Source: Mesostigma viride (Eukaryota; Streptophyta; Mesostigmatophyceae; Mesostigmatales; Mesostigmataceae). From it: 64,000 bases of DNA. How positions within the stretch are numbered: the stretch's first letter is position 1; the number at the start of each line of letters is the position of its first letter. The DNA lies in NCBI GenBank assembly GCA_009746045.1, contig RPFO01000026.1:2661065-2725064 (forward strand), given 5' to 3'. Below are positions 1 to 10,770 of this stretch, piece after piece. The translations under genes were made by a program, and so were the position numbers. The notes beneath the pieces were generated by a model. It was given only the letters and a program-made list of their open reading frames with translations. It was not told the DNA's origin and searched no databases.

Positions 1-973
1 CCATGCCGAGGGCCAGGGCCTCCGTTTTGGGGCTGATTTCTAGACCAACCGCCCGAGCCTCGAGCGCCAGGCAGTCCAGCCAAAGTTGGGCAGACTCCGG
101 CTTCTCGATGAGCGTGATGTCGTCGGCATAAATGAGGTCAGCTAGTAAATTCTGCTTCAAAATGTTAGTCGGCCCCCCTTCCCCAAGCTCGTTCGTGATC
201 GCTAGGCCAGGGGCACGGCCTGCAATGCTAGCAAAGCGAGCACGTGCCTGGCGCATAACATAATCCACTACAATAATAGACAGGTACGGCGACAGGACGC
301 AACCCTGCCAGATGCCGGTCTGCAGTGGGCATGGCGGGGTAATGCCGTGTTGAGTGCGCACCGAAGTGGTCGACCCCTCATACAGCGTGCGGATGACGGT
401 AATCAGGGGAGTGGGGACGCGAGCGCGAGCAAGTACAGCCCATAGAGCGTCCCAGAGGACAGAATCAAAAGCCTTGATGAAGTCGACGAAGATCAGGATG
501 GCGGGAAACTCACCAGGTTGCAGGAGAGCGATTTCCTCGAAGAGGCGACGCGCGACGAAGATGGCCATGACGGTGTTGCGCCCAGGACGGAAGCCCATTT
601 GACTTTCCCCAAGGTGACAGTCGAGAGCAGCTAGAACGAAGGCGGTTGAGGATCATGCGCATGAACAACTTGAGTGCGGCGCTCTGGATGCAGACTCCTC
701 TGTAGTTGGCGGGGTCGTCAGGGGAACCTTTGTTTTTGTACAGCATAATACGGTAGCCATGTGCTGCCACTCAGGAATCGGCGGCGCGTCGGCAGGCAGG
801 ATCCGGTTGCAGACGTCAAGCAGGAACCCCGTGAGCGCCGTCAGCTTAATCACTGGGGCTGGGAGCTGGTCAGGTCCAACGGCGGCATAGAAGCGGAGTT
901 GCTTGGCGGCGGTGCTCAGCTCGAGCTCGGTGAACGGCGGGAGCTGGTTGGGGTCGGCCAGGGGTTCCGTCAG
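1..973 (-). pseudogene. LINE reverse transcriptase domain, partial and frameshifted
   Basis: Minus-strand remnant of a non-LTR retrotransposon RT, which would copy element RNA at a nicked target. The complement of about 115-140 encodes the catalytic motif Y-A-D-D (DLIYADDITL). Upstream, near 640-740, a second frame encodes an RT block containing YKNKGSPDDPANYRGVC, and a third near 860-930 encodes ELSTAAKQLRF..VGPDQLPAPVIK. Three frames are needed, so the gene is broken by at least two frameshifts. It is truncated by the left window edge and continues into the endonuclease domain on its right. The family type is secure; the clade is not determined. Confidence 0.85.
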
Positions 974-995
974 GGCTGGGTACGTGTAGTCCTGC

Positions 996-2055
996 TTAGC
1001 GGCGGGCGGCGTGGGCGGCGCAGGGACGTCCGCAGGCGCTACTGCCAGGCGTGCGGCCGCCAGAGGGCCAAGCGGCGGAGGCGGCGGGGGGGCGCAGAGC
1101 AGCCGGGACTGGGAGGAATACCACTGGTCGAGCTGCTGCTGCGGTGAGCCAGAGAGCGTCCGCGGCGCCGGCTGCGCGCCGCCGGCGGGCCGTTGGGCGT
1201 GACGCAGGCGGGTCCAGGCGTACTTGCCGTGCTGGTCCTTGAGGTGCATGGGCGAAGTACTCGCGGACATGAAGGTCCTCCTGCTCCTTGGTCGCCTGCC
1301 GGATGGCTGAGTGGTAATCGGCTTTGAGGCGGGCGTAGCGGGTGGGGTCGCTGTTGTCGCGCAGGGCTTGCCGGGCCTGGATGACGGCGGGGAGCCGGTG
1401 CAGGCTGGTGAAGCGGGGCGGGCGGCGGGGGGGCAGCAGGGCCCCGGCCGCGGGGAGCTTGTCAGCGAGGTGCCGAAGGGCCGATGCCGGGCCGGCAGCG
1501 AACAGCTGGGCGTGGCTGGCCGGGATGTCCAGCGCGTCGACGAACGCCTCTGCCGCGCGCTTGTGGGCGCGTTTTTCAGGGAAGTCCTCCAGAGCGTCGT
1601 CAGATTTCTCAAGCAGCTGGAGTGTGCGCAAATCAGGTGGTGCCACGTGCTTACGAAAGGGCGAGGGGAATCGCAGGCGGATGCGGGCGGTGACGATGCG
1701 ATGATCGGAGCGCACCAGGGGGATCACATGCGAGCGAGCAGCTAGTACAGACCCTTGATGATGCTTGCGCATTACAACATAGTCAATGCAGCGTTCAGTG
1801 CCAGTTGGCGAGGTGTGTGTGACCAAAGCATCTGGACTATGTGGAAAGCGGGTGTTGGCAGTGACCAAATCGCATGTCGTAAGCAAATCAGCAAAAAGTT
1901 TAGTGTTGGCATTGGAGACCGTACCGTTGGGGGCGTGCTGACGTCCACCAGTACCCGGTGGTAGCGTGGCGTTGGCGTCCAGCAGCAGAGCGAGGTTGCG
2001 ACCAGGGATGCCGTTCGCCAAGTTCTCCAGCGCTGCAAAGAAGTCCTTGCGGTCT
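996..2055 (-). pseudogene. LINE endonuclease (EEP/APE-type), partial
   Basis: Complement encodes the C-terminal half of an endonuclease/exonuclease/phosphatase domain of a LINE, the part that nicks target DNA. Landmarks in order are LLLDANATLP (equivalent to GDFNA), DLVTANTRF, CIDYVVM and RSDHRIV (the conserved SDH). A Lys/Arg-rich linker then leads to the RT. The first endonuclease residues are missing: coding sequence ends at the LTR of copia-like element A1 at 2056, consistent with A1 having inserted into this LINE. About 95 bp at 1961-2055 recur at 24527-24619 beside another partial LTR. Confidence 0.85.
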
Positions 2056-2676
2056 AGTTGTGAGAGAGAGAAATGCCGAAGATCGCCATGGCTCTTGCAG
2101 GAATGTTGCCTTTATTAGAATAATGGAAACACAGACGTAAGTCACGTCACTTCCAAGACTGCACGCAGCACAGACGACAGGGTCGCAGTGCCAAGAGAAC
2201 GTGCACGCAAGAGCTAGCGTCCTAGAGCTACCAAGTCACACATATAGCTTGCTAGGGACGCGTCCAAGTATTCAGCTGTACTGTCACAGCTGAACTGTCA
2301 ATCAATTGATCACACAGACTCTGGCACGCCTTTGGCGCGCAGATCTGTCAATTGTCCATACGGCTAGTCCTGTGGACCTATCCGTACATTACTCAGCATC
2401 AATTGTCTCATAGGTCCTGGCGGCGGCGCTACAGCACGCCTACCTATCAATTGACTATCAAGTCCTGTACAAGTCCTGTCAACGTCCTGCGGACTATCAA
2501 AGTGACACTTGTACATTCTGTGTCCGTACGCGCCCACAGTGGCGCGCCGGGTACTGTCGGCACAGCCTAGGAAACGTCATAACTTTTACGTCCCTTAACC
2601 AAATGAGGCGTTCAAGGTGCCGTTGGAAAGAGTGTAACAATCTCTATCCATATAACGTAACTCCTTTACGTTAACT
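2056..2676 (-). repeat. 3' LTR of copia-like A1
   Basis: About 620 bp, repeated nearly identically at 24975-25588 and partly at 24620-24974. On the element strand it starts AGTTAACGTAAAGG and ends CTCACAACT, so the ends AGTT and AACT are inverted rather than the usual TG and CA. A purine-rich tract (AAAGAAAAGAAGGGATTGG, complement of 2677-2695) lies directly before it, as expected for the plus-strand primer. The outer boundary at 2056 is approximate. Confidence 0.75.
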
Positions 2677-3451
2677 CCAATCCCTTCTTTTCTTTAGGGA
2701 TCACATCCACTGCCAGGGACCCTTGAAGTAGCTTGAAATGTCCTTCACTCCAGCTTGAAGCTTGAACAGATGTCTTTAATGGCCAATGCCATTCCCCCAG
2801 CCCTTTCTTTTAAGGAACTGGAAAAGAAACAGATCTGCCACAGGGAAAACCATTCCATGAGAAATGGAGAAAAACCTATGGAAGTGGCATTACAGAGTAC
2901 CACCAGATATTAGAAACACACAAAATTAAATACATACAGGTTAATTCTATGAGGTCTTCTCCAGGAATTAATCCCATCACCTCGGTAGAGCCTCCAGTAC
3001 AATGACCTTCTGGCGGTGAGTAACATTAATCCCAGATACTAATCCCATAAAACCCAGTACATATTCAATATAAGTACAATAAATCCATGACAATTATTAA
3101 AATACCACTTGACAAAGTAAGGCGTATTACAATAGTTTGCCTGTCATTCTCTCAACAGGGGTCTATTGGCGCCCGTCTTACGGCGCCCGTCTACTTGCCA
3201 GATGGTAAACTGCCACAGCAAACAAATGACAAAATGAAACACATAGGCAACAATTAAATCCTGCCCTGGGGAACTAGGGAAGTCTGAACAGGCAAACACC
3301 TGAACAGGCCAGCTTGTAGAAACATAATACCAGGGAATCGAACCCCGCCCTATAAACCCCAGTACGAAGGTTCCCAGACCATTGTGAGAAGTATGTACAA
3401 ATATACATTTCTTTAAAAATAGAATACATGGTCTGTAATGGACCTGTCAAC

Positions 3452-4035
3452 TGTTACGTCCCTGCCCAGACACACCTAGCCTGAGCTACGTAGCGAAAGA
3501 CCCTTCTCGCCGGAATTAGGAATAATTCAAGATAGCCTAAAGTAGGTTGCGCTTCACGACGTGAGTCGTGAGATATCTGGCATCACGGCTTGATGCCAAG
3601 CTAATTAGTACACACTTATATTGGCTAGCAATACCAATTACAAATGGATTATTGCCCCGGGCTCAATGTGTAGGCGTATTCGCACTTATCATTCATTAAA
3701 CCAAGAGGACGAGACTCTCGTCCTCGGACCAATTTAACCTAGGTTGGTTGCGGCGCAGATACACACCAATTTCCCTAGAACAATCCGAGTCACTCATTCC
3801 ACGTAGGATCCGGGCCGACATCGACCCTCAACTATAGGATCCACGCCTAGAACAACTGACAGACTCAGAACCGGCGCGGCGCCACAGCACCGGCCCCTAA
3901 AGGACAACCTAGGACCAAAATAACTAGTCCAATTCACACAATAGCCAAGGTCCGTAAAACCCAAGTCCAATAGACTAAACGGCCTTAGTAATTTATTCCA
4001 TTGTTACGTCCGGCCAAAAGGGCAGGGACGTAACA
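3452..4035 (-). repeat. 3' LTR of gypsy G1
   Basis: 584 bp with inverted ends TGTTACGTCCCTGCCC and GGGCAGGGACGTAACA. The only differences from the 5' LTR lie near 3899-3905. It is flanked on the left by TSD TCAAC. Confidence 0.95.
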
Positions 4036-4048
4036 CTCCTCCCCCCCA
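4036..4048 (-). other. Polypurine tract of G1
   Basis: The complement reads GGGGGGGAGGAG directly before the 3' LTR, the standard position and composition for plus-strand DNA priming. G2 copy 2 has an almost identical tract at 51821-51831. Confidence 0.85.
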
Positions 4049-4225
4049 TGGGGGTCGGTAGTCCCTACCGTACAAGGTAAATTTGGAAAAACAACGCTAC
4101 TATAAGAGTACTATGTCCCAACCTCGGTTCACCCACAGGTTAGTAATGCCAGTTCCTCTAGAAGTTGATACACAGGCCCAACTCTGACGTAGTAGTAAGA
4201 CTCCAATGGTGACTGGATCAATCCG

Positions 4226-5017
4226 CTATCCGTCACGAAAAACTATTCTAACCACTTTAGCGTCCGCCGCTAGTGGCACGTCGCTGCACAGGACTTCAGT
4301 GAGGGCCCTACGCCCCGCGTGGGTCATCTGTGAAATCATCATCCCAGGGTGCGAACACAGGTCAATCTCAAAAGCCACCTGGTAGGGGGACACCTTCTGC
4401 CGACCCAGCCGGGACAGCTCCAGCCACGACCCTCGGGGCCACAGAGACAGGAACCCAGCGAGGTACTGGGGATGGGTGAACATGAGCGTCAACGCCGACC
4501 GATCCACCACCCCACACCGGTGCTCGCGAACAAAGGCCACCCCCATCAGGAAAACCTCCATACGCACGTGATCATCGTTGATCGACACCGACCGGGCCCC
4601 TACAATATCGGGCGCCACCAGATTAAGAAAGGCACTCCCCTCCGCTGGAGCCACCTTGGGAGGCGTCACCACGTGCTTCACCCCATCGACCTGATAGCGC
4701 CAATCCCACCAGTCCTCGGACCCGAATCGCACAACATGCCCCACCGCGGCGGGGAAACGAGGGTCGTCGGGTTGCGGCAGGGGCAGAGGAACCTGGGGCA
4801 GAAAGGTGATCTCTACCTGTTCCCAGTAAGCCCCGCGATCCACAGCGAACCAAGGACCCGCGCGAAACACCAGGGAGCAGGTAAGTGCGTACCCGGGGGA
4901 ACCTGAAAAGCCGGAGGCCCCTCGAATGTCACACAAAGCTTCTCCGTGCGAGGTCCTGGCCCACCATGTCGCACCACTCTGCCCGGTACCGGCCGTATGA
5001 AGTCTCCCAATGACCAC
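4226..5017 (-). CDS. Accessory 3' ORF of G1, unknown function
   Basis: An open frame of about 263 codons between the chromodomain and the polypurine tract, where env-like or other extra genes sit in some gypsy elements. I recognise no known domain, signal peptide or membrane anchor. Its second half resembles the ORF in the same position in G2 copy 2 (52190-53128): a W-R-[YF]...V-[KR]-H-[VI] segment (WRYQVDGVKHV against WRFREVRHI), then a hydrophobic stretch and HPQYLAGFLSLWPRGSW against QHRYYWAFLGLFPDGVW. Preservation in two divergent families suggests a real protein. The start is uncertain because the frame probably continues from upstream segments through frameshifts. It could be a capsid-like or movement-like factor, but nothing in the sequence proves a role. 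Confidence 0.6.
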   Translation of the reverse strand: MVIGRLHTAGTGQSGATWWARTSHGEALCDIRGASGFSGSPGYALTCSLVFRAGPWFAVDRGAYWEQVEITFLPQVPLPLPQPDDPRFPAAVGHVVRFGSEDWWDWRYQVDGVKHVVTPPKVAPAEGSAFLNLVAPDIVGARSVSINDDHVRMEVFLMGVAFVREHRCGVVDRSALTLMFTHPQYLAGFLSLWPRGSWLELSRLGRQKVSPYQVAFEIDLCSHPGMMISQMTHAGRRALTEVLCSDVPLAADAKVVRIVFRDG

Positions 5018-6734
5018 TCCTCGTGAGATGACCCAGGAGCTCTGGAGGCCGCATCATAGCCCACTGAAGTGGCAGCAGAATGATCACCTTGACGACCGTG
5101 CTGGACCATCAGACGCTGTATCAGGTCCTGTCCGGATTGTACCGCAGCTACGAGCGCTTCCAAGCGCATCACGGGCTCCGCTGGTACCAGAATGTCCGTA
5201 CCGCTGGGCCCTCCGCAGCCCGAGGTCGCGTCTCTGCCATGGTGGGTAGGCGCGGATCCTCCGCGGAAGGGTGCGAGTGTCGACCCGACGAAGTGGGACG
5301 GAGGTGTCCCTCCGCCGGACGTGGCATGATGAGCCGGCTGGTGCAGGCCGGGGACGTGGATCCAGGGAGACCAAGAAGGTAGGCTCCGGTGGTTCCAAGG
5401 AGACAAGGAAGGTAGGCTCCTCCTGACCCGCATCCGTCGGAGGATCTAAGGGGGCCACAACCGGGGGCTCGCCCCCGGCCGGCTGTTCTGTCCTAACCGG
5501 AGCAGCTCCCGTCGTGTCCGACCGCGGTCGCCGAGTCTCGCTCCAGTTCCACCGCCGACCCCCACGTGCGCTCCCAGTGCCGATCCGCCGGGCGACGAGG
5601 TGGTGGTGACGCTCGGCGAGCAGGGCGTACCTCCGTTCCCGAGTCCGAACGGGAACGCGAGCGCGATGACGGTGAGGGCGAGCGCCGACGTGCAGGCCGG
5701 TCTGGAGCACGCCGAGAGTCTGGTTGGCTGCCTCCGCCCCAACCCGTGGACCGCGGGCGAGACCCTCGCCCAGAGGGGCGCCCCCAGCCCATTGCCGGCG
5801 GTGGCGCCTCGAAACGCGTCACAGGACGATGTCCTGCGCCGCCCTCCAAGGAGCCCCCAGAAGGTGGATCCCTTGAAGGGGGACGAGGAAGGGACGGGGA
5901 GGGTAGTCATCAGAGTCGGAGTCGTCACCCTCGCTCCCATCATCCTGGTCCTCGTCGTCCATCGCCACGATGCGATCCAGAGCCTGCCGTAACGAGTACT
6001 GGCCCGCGCGCATACACTTCTCGCCCCGCACGCCCCTTCCAACGGGAGGTATCGAGGAAAGTAGTTCTCCAGATGCTTCCGCACCTCGGGCGGAATCAGG
6101 AGGAGCAACAGCCGTGGAAATACCAGACCTGCATCCAGCGTGTTCACGCACGCATGACACAGGCACTCCCGCTCATGGGTTTCCCAGTCGATACCGACCA
6201 CCACGCCGTCGCGCTCGGCAGTGCGGGTCTCGATCTTGAACCCCACATTCCTGCGCACGAACCATCGAAAATCCTCCAGCTTAGCGGGGCCGACATGCGC
6301 CAAATGGAATCAGCGCGGGCATCGACGGCATCTGGTTCCGGCGCCGACGACGCCGCTCCATCAAGTCACCCTCCCGACCATAGTCGCGCACGAACATCCG
6401 GGGGTTAAAGGTCTCCTCATTCAGCTCCTTCACTAGCTGCAGCGCGCGCGCGTCCGGGCTCCGGGTCTGGACGACGTCTCGTGCCGACCACCCCTCCCGA
6501 GCCCCCGGCCCTTGAAGCACCCCTTCGGACTGCAGGCTCTCCGCGAGCTGTCTGCATCCTGTCAACCTGTTCTGGTAGAGGGACCTCCGGGTAATCTGTC
6601 GTATCCATATCCACCAGATCTTCCTCACTCGACTCCCCGTCTACTACCCGGATTCCCGCCTCTACAGCCTCCGCGGCGCTGGCAGAAGTCTGGCCCTGGG
6701 AAGCGCCTCCGCGGCGTCTCCCTGCACGGCCCAC
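5018..6734 (-). pseudogene. N-terminal part of G1 accessory region, frameshifted
   Basis: The minus-strand stretch directly after the chromodomain stop reads as protein only if frames are switched several times. The Glu/Asp-rich VVDGESSEEDLVDMD lies near 6600-6660. A segment around 6170-6300 holds a Cys pair in HERECLCHACVNTLD and the phrase EVRKHLENYFPRYLP. A very acidic run, MDDEDQDDGSEGDDSDSDD, lies near 5900-5960, followed by an Arg/Ser-rich stretch at 5500-5750 and a possible helical segment at 5080-5200. No known domain was recognised. G2 copy 2 has a comparable acidic and Ala/Pro-rich region at 53142-54141. The long plus-strand ORF over 5566-6408 is judged a shadow. Confidence 0.5.
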
Positions 6735-6824
6735 ACACCAAAAGCCAAGGCGTTAGTTGGCGTGTACCTAGTACCCGGCGCACACCTCACTCTCACCCTA
6801 CACCGTACACCGTTATACCGCCTA

Positions 6825-7652
6825 TTAATGCAACTGGTGTGTCTTCTTGTATGCTTCCAATAAGCGGGCGCAACCCGCTAACTCAGTAGGGGTGCGCCAG
6901 GAGTCCTCCGACTCATGCTGCGCGAATCGCCATCGCACGCGGTACTGTCGCTGGGTCCCCCGCCCTCGCTTGACATCTCGGTGTCCCACGATCGCAGCCA
7001 CCTCATCCTCCTGTTCCCCTGTGTCTGGATTGAACTCCAACGGGGCCGGGGGATTGACCCTACCCTGAATGGTGTTCTGGTGGTACAACTTGAGCTGGTC
7101 ACGATGGAAACGGTTGGATGTGAGGTTCCATGACACCGGGACGTCCACCTGGAACATGACGTCGTCAAACTTGGAGAGCACCTTGTAGGGGCCCAGGAAC
7201 ATGGGACGAAGCTTAGTCTTCAGCTCCTTCTCCACCTTGTGTGAGAATCGTCCGATCTGTGGGCCCTCCACCAGGACCCAATCGCCCACCTCAATGGACG
7301 GCGCCCGGTTATCCCGCTTGCCGGCTGTCCTCTCCAGATACCGTTCGGTCGCGGCGCGGTAACCCTGGACGGCACTGTTATGAGCCTGGTGCATCCGCTG
7401 CAGCAAGCGATCAACCCCCTGGCGTGTGTCCAGCTTGACCTGACCCTCTCCCCGTTCAGGGCTCATAAGCAGGTCGGGAGGCGTGAGAGGGTGCCTGCCA
7501 GAGTTGAGGAAAAAGGGGGTAAATCCGTGGGCGGCCTGGGGAGCATTGTTCAGGGAGAACTCCACCAAGCCCAGAAGTTCCTCCCAATTGCTGCCCACCG
7601 CGTCGGTGTAGTGTCGCATGGTCTCTTGCACTGTACGGTTCAGCCGCTCCAC
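6825..7652 (-). pseudogene. G1 integrase C-terminus with chromodomain
   Basis: Continuation of the G1 integrase after a frameshift near 7650. It begins VERLNRTVQE, containing the catalytic Glu of the DDE triad, followed by NNAPQAAHGFTPF. The GPY/F-type segment (LRPMFLGPYKVLSKF) is followed by SNRFHRDQLKLYH. The C-terminus EDEVAAIVGHRDVKRGRGTQ..YRVRW....EDSWRTPTEL is a chromodomain with aromatic residues in register, of the kind that steers chromovirus integration to modified histones. The stop is at 6825-6827. The first codon of this frame is GTG and is not a start. Confidence 0.9.
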
Positions 7653-8791
7653 CAGATGGACGACGAACTGTGGTAGGCCGTACCCAGCGACACCTTGGTG
7701 CCCAACCGCTCGAAGAACTCCTGCCAGAATTTGGCCGTGAAGAGCTTGTCGCGATCAGAGATGAACTGTCGGCTGAGCCCATGGAATCGGAACACGTGCG
7801 TCAGGTATATCTTGGCGCACTCCTCCGCAGTGAGGTCGGCCGGACACGGGGCCAAGTGACACATGCGCGTCAGGCGGTCCACGAACACCAGGACCATGCT
7901 GTTGCCGCTCTTCGTCTTCTTGAACGGGCCGATGAAGTCCATCATGATAGAGTCCCAAGGACCCATCGGATCAGGTAACGTCTTGGGGACGGCTTGCGAG
8001 CCCGTGTTCCTGGACTTCATGATCTGGCACGAGGGGCACTGGCGCACATATGTCTCAATATACTCCTTCATCCCTGGCCAGTAGAAATGTTTGCGGGCCC
8101 GAGGATAAAGACGGTGGCTTCCTTGATGTCCGCCTAGAAACGAATCGTGGAGCTCGTGCAGCAAGGCGGCCCTACAAAGCTCCGGGACATACAGCCGCCA
8201 TTCCTCCGGCTGGACACTCACGAACAGGCGTCCCTCCTGGAACTTGCAAGGGTAGGCACCCATCTGCTGGGGATGCGCCCGGATGGCTTCAAGCGCCGCT
8301 TCCTCCGTGACCGTGAAACGACTGATCATCGTCTCCAGTTCCGACGTGACTGTGAACGCGTCCGCGGCCGGGTCTGTCTCCGCACTCGCCTGGTTGACGA
8401 ATTCGGAGAAGACTGTGGGCGGGCCGATCGGCTGAAGCTGAAAAATTCCCTGGGGCGGCACCACATGGCTAAGGGGCATGCGCATATGCGATCCCTCCCC
8501 CTCCCCGGGGGCGTCCACGTCCTCGTGGGCACTCGTCTCCTCCAAGAGAGGTGACAAGTCATCACTGGTGGTGTGTCCCAGATGAAACAGGTGGCGGGCC
8601 CGGGGAGACCGTGGCTCCGCGCCGTAGGCGGTCCCCGGGGCGGCCACTGGTACGCAAGTGGTATGAAGCACATCCATGTCCTCGTAGAACCAATAGTCCG
8701 CCCGTCGCGAAGGGCGTCTGGCACCACGTTGTCCGCGCCCTTGACGTATTGGATCTTGAATGGCGCAAACTGTGACAAGTACTCCATCCAC
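7640..8791 (-). pseudogene. G1 integrase zinc finger and catalytic core
   Basis: The frame opens after RNase H with an acidic linker and then the HHCC finger (ELHDSFLGGHQGSHRLYPRARKHFYW, then CPSCQIMKS). The core follows with D in MMDFIGPFKK and D in QFISDRDKLFTAKFW. The third catalytic residue lies in the next frame (6825-7652), so one frameshift near 7650 splits the integrase. It would join the cDNA ends to host DNA in the nucleus. Confidence 0.9.
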
Positions 8792-9313
8792 CGCGCTTGA
8801 CGGGGCGTCAGGTTGGGCTGCACCAGAAGGTGGGTGAGCGGCCGGTGGTCGGTGTGGATCACCAGGCGGTGGGGGTCGAGATCCCCCTGCTCACTAATGG
8901 CCACCGAAAACTGGGCCCCCAGAAGATGGTGACGCCACGTGTGGCAGCTGTAGACTACTGCCAGAAGCTCCTGCTGATGCACTGGGTAATTCCGCTCCGC
9001 CGGAATCATTGTGCGTGAGATATACTCGATGGGCTGAAGACCCTTGCCTTGGTCCTGCAGGAGGACCCCCCGATGGCCACCTTGCTGGCATCCGTAGCCA
9101 CAACGAAAGGAAGGGCCGGGTCCGGCAGGATAAGGACTGGTGCTGTGGTGAGGTGCGCTTAAGCGCCTCAAACGCCTGTTGGCACTGCTCAGCCCAGAGG
9201 AACGGGGTACCCTTCTTGAGAAGAGCGTTGATCGGGGCGGCGATGGTGGCAAACCGTGGGATGAACCGTCGGTAGTAAGAAGCCAAGCCCAGGAAGCTGC
9301 GCACCCCCTTCAC
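8694..9313 (-). pseudogene. G1 RT connection and RNase H, frameshifted
   Basis: Three frames are needed. First comes VRSFLGLASYYRRFIPRFATIAAPINALLKKG (thumb/connection), then VVATDASKVAIGG with the first RNase H Asp. Next is VLLQDQGKGLQPIEYISRT....YPVHQQELLAVVYSCHTWRHHL with the catalytic Glu, then VIHTDHRPLTHLL. Breaks lie near 9150, in a C-run at 9065-9070 (six bases where seven would keep frame), and near 8710 after NVVPDAL. RNase H would degrade RNA in RNA:DNA hybrids during cDNA synthesis. Confidence 0.88.
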
Positions 9314-10770
9314 GTCCGTAGGGACAGGCCATTGCTGGACGGACTCGATCTTCTCCGGGTCGGTCGCGATGCCGTCGGCGGACAGGTATGGCCCAGAAAC
9401 GGCACGCAGCGGCCGGCGCGCACCTTGGCTTTCCGCGCCGAAAGGTGCTCATCCTCCATGATCTGAAGCACGGCGTCCACATCCTCTAGGTGCTCCTCGA
9501 ACGTCTTGGAGTACACCAGGATGTCGTCCAGATACGCCAGCGCGCACGTGCGCTTGTAGGTCCAGGGCGGGCGTGCCCCCTTCTGCGGGTCCGCCAGGTC
9601 CTGGGAGACCTGTGGCAAGTGGGCTGTACCCATCACCGGACGGAGGATATCATTCATCAGCATCTGGAAGGACGCCGGCGAATTGCACAGCCCCATTGCC
9701 GCCACCCGAAACTGATAATGCCCGAAGGGCGTAGCGAACGCGGTCTTGTGGCAGTCTTCTGGCGCGATGCGCAGCTGCCAAAACCCGTCCGCACAGTCAA
9801 TGACGGTGAAACACGTGGCCCCCTGGACACGGTTGAAGATGTCGTCGATCCGCGGTAGAGGATACCGGGACTTGACGGTGATGGCGTTCAGCTTCCGGTA
9901 ATCCGTCACCAGACGCCACTTGCCTCCTGGCTTGGGAACGAGCAGCACGCCCGCTGAGAAGGGGCTGTTGCTGGGTTCAATGAGCCCAGCGTCAAGCAGT
10001 GAAATGAGGATCTTCTTGAGCTCCACCAGCTCGACTGGGCCCATGCGATACATGGGAGACACAGTAGGCCCAGAACCCTCCTGGAGCTGGACACGGTGCA
10101 ACACCGATCGATTGGGAGGGAACTGAGGGGTACGATCCGCAAAAAGGGTAGTGCGCTTCTCCAGGACGGCATTGAACCGCGCCAGCTCATCCGGTGTGAA
10201 TCCGGCACCGATCTCGTTAAGCAGAGCCTGAGTGCTATCCAGGTCTATGCGATACATCGCGTACTCCTTGCCCTTCCGAAGCTGGCGCGCCAGCGTCTTG
10301 CTGCTCATCAGGATCTGGGATGCTGGTCGAGGCCCGTCCGCCGAGCGCTCGTGTGTAATGTTATGGACCTCCGCGGCCTGTGCCCTATACTCGCTGTCAG
10401 GGCACCAGAATGAACCATCCGGAAACCAAACTACCCGCCGGCGCACACTGATGTCCACATCCTGCTTGTCCAGCCAGTCCACGCCAATGATGATGTCGGC
10501 AGCGCCCAGCGGCGCAATAGTCGCCACCAGGTCGACCGGCGTGCCCTGCAGCACACCCTTGATGTCTGCTAGGCCCGGCGATTGGTGTCGCCGACCGTCT
10601 GAGTAGGTGACATAGACTGCCGTGGTGTGAGGCCGGGGTACCAGGCCCAGCCGACGCACCAGGGCCTCGTTGATGAAGGACGTGGAGGCGCCGGTGTCCA
10701 CCAGGAACTTCACGTCCATGATCGTTTTCTCCTTCAAATACGGATCAAGGACGGTGGGAGGGACCAACAA
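9310..10770 (-). pseudogene. G1 protease and reverse transcriptase
   Basis: The retropepsin comes first: VKFLVDTGASTSFINEALVRRLGL, then IIIGVDWL. RT follows with YRMGPVELVELKKILISLLDAGLIEPSNSPFSAGVLLVPKP, WRLVTDYRKLN, VIDCADGFWQLRI (first catalytic Asp), FGHYQFRVAAMGLCNSPASFQ and LAYLDDILVYS (YLDD). The frame is open for about 480 codons and then lost by a one-base indel near 9387 after FLGH. No convincing ATG opens the frame. Pol may be made by frameshifting from gag, or possibly after splicing at a candidate acceptor near 10776. Confidence 0.92.

Noticed and set aside
5566-6408. 280-codon plus-strand ORF opposite the G1 accessory region
   Set aside because: It is Arg/Pro/Gly-rich, has no domain, and lies opposite coding-like minus-strand sequence of G1 in GC-rich DNA where antisense frames stay open by chance.
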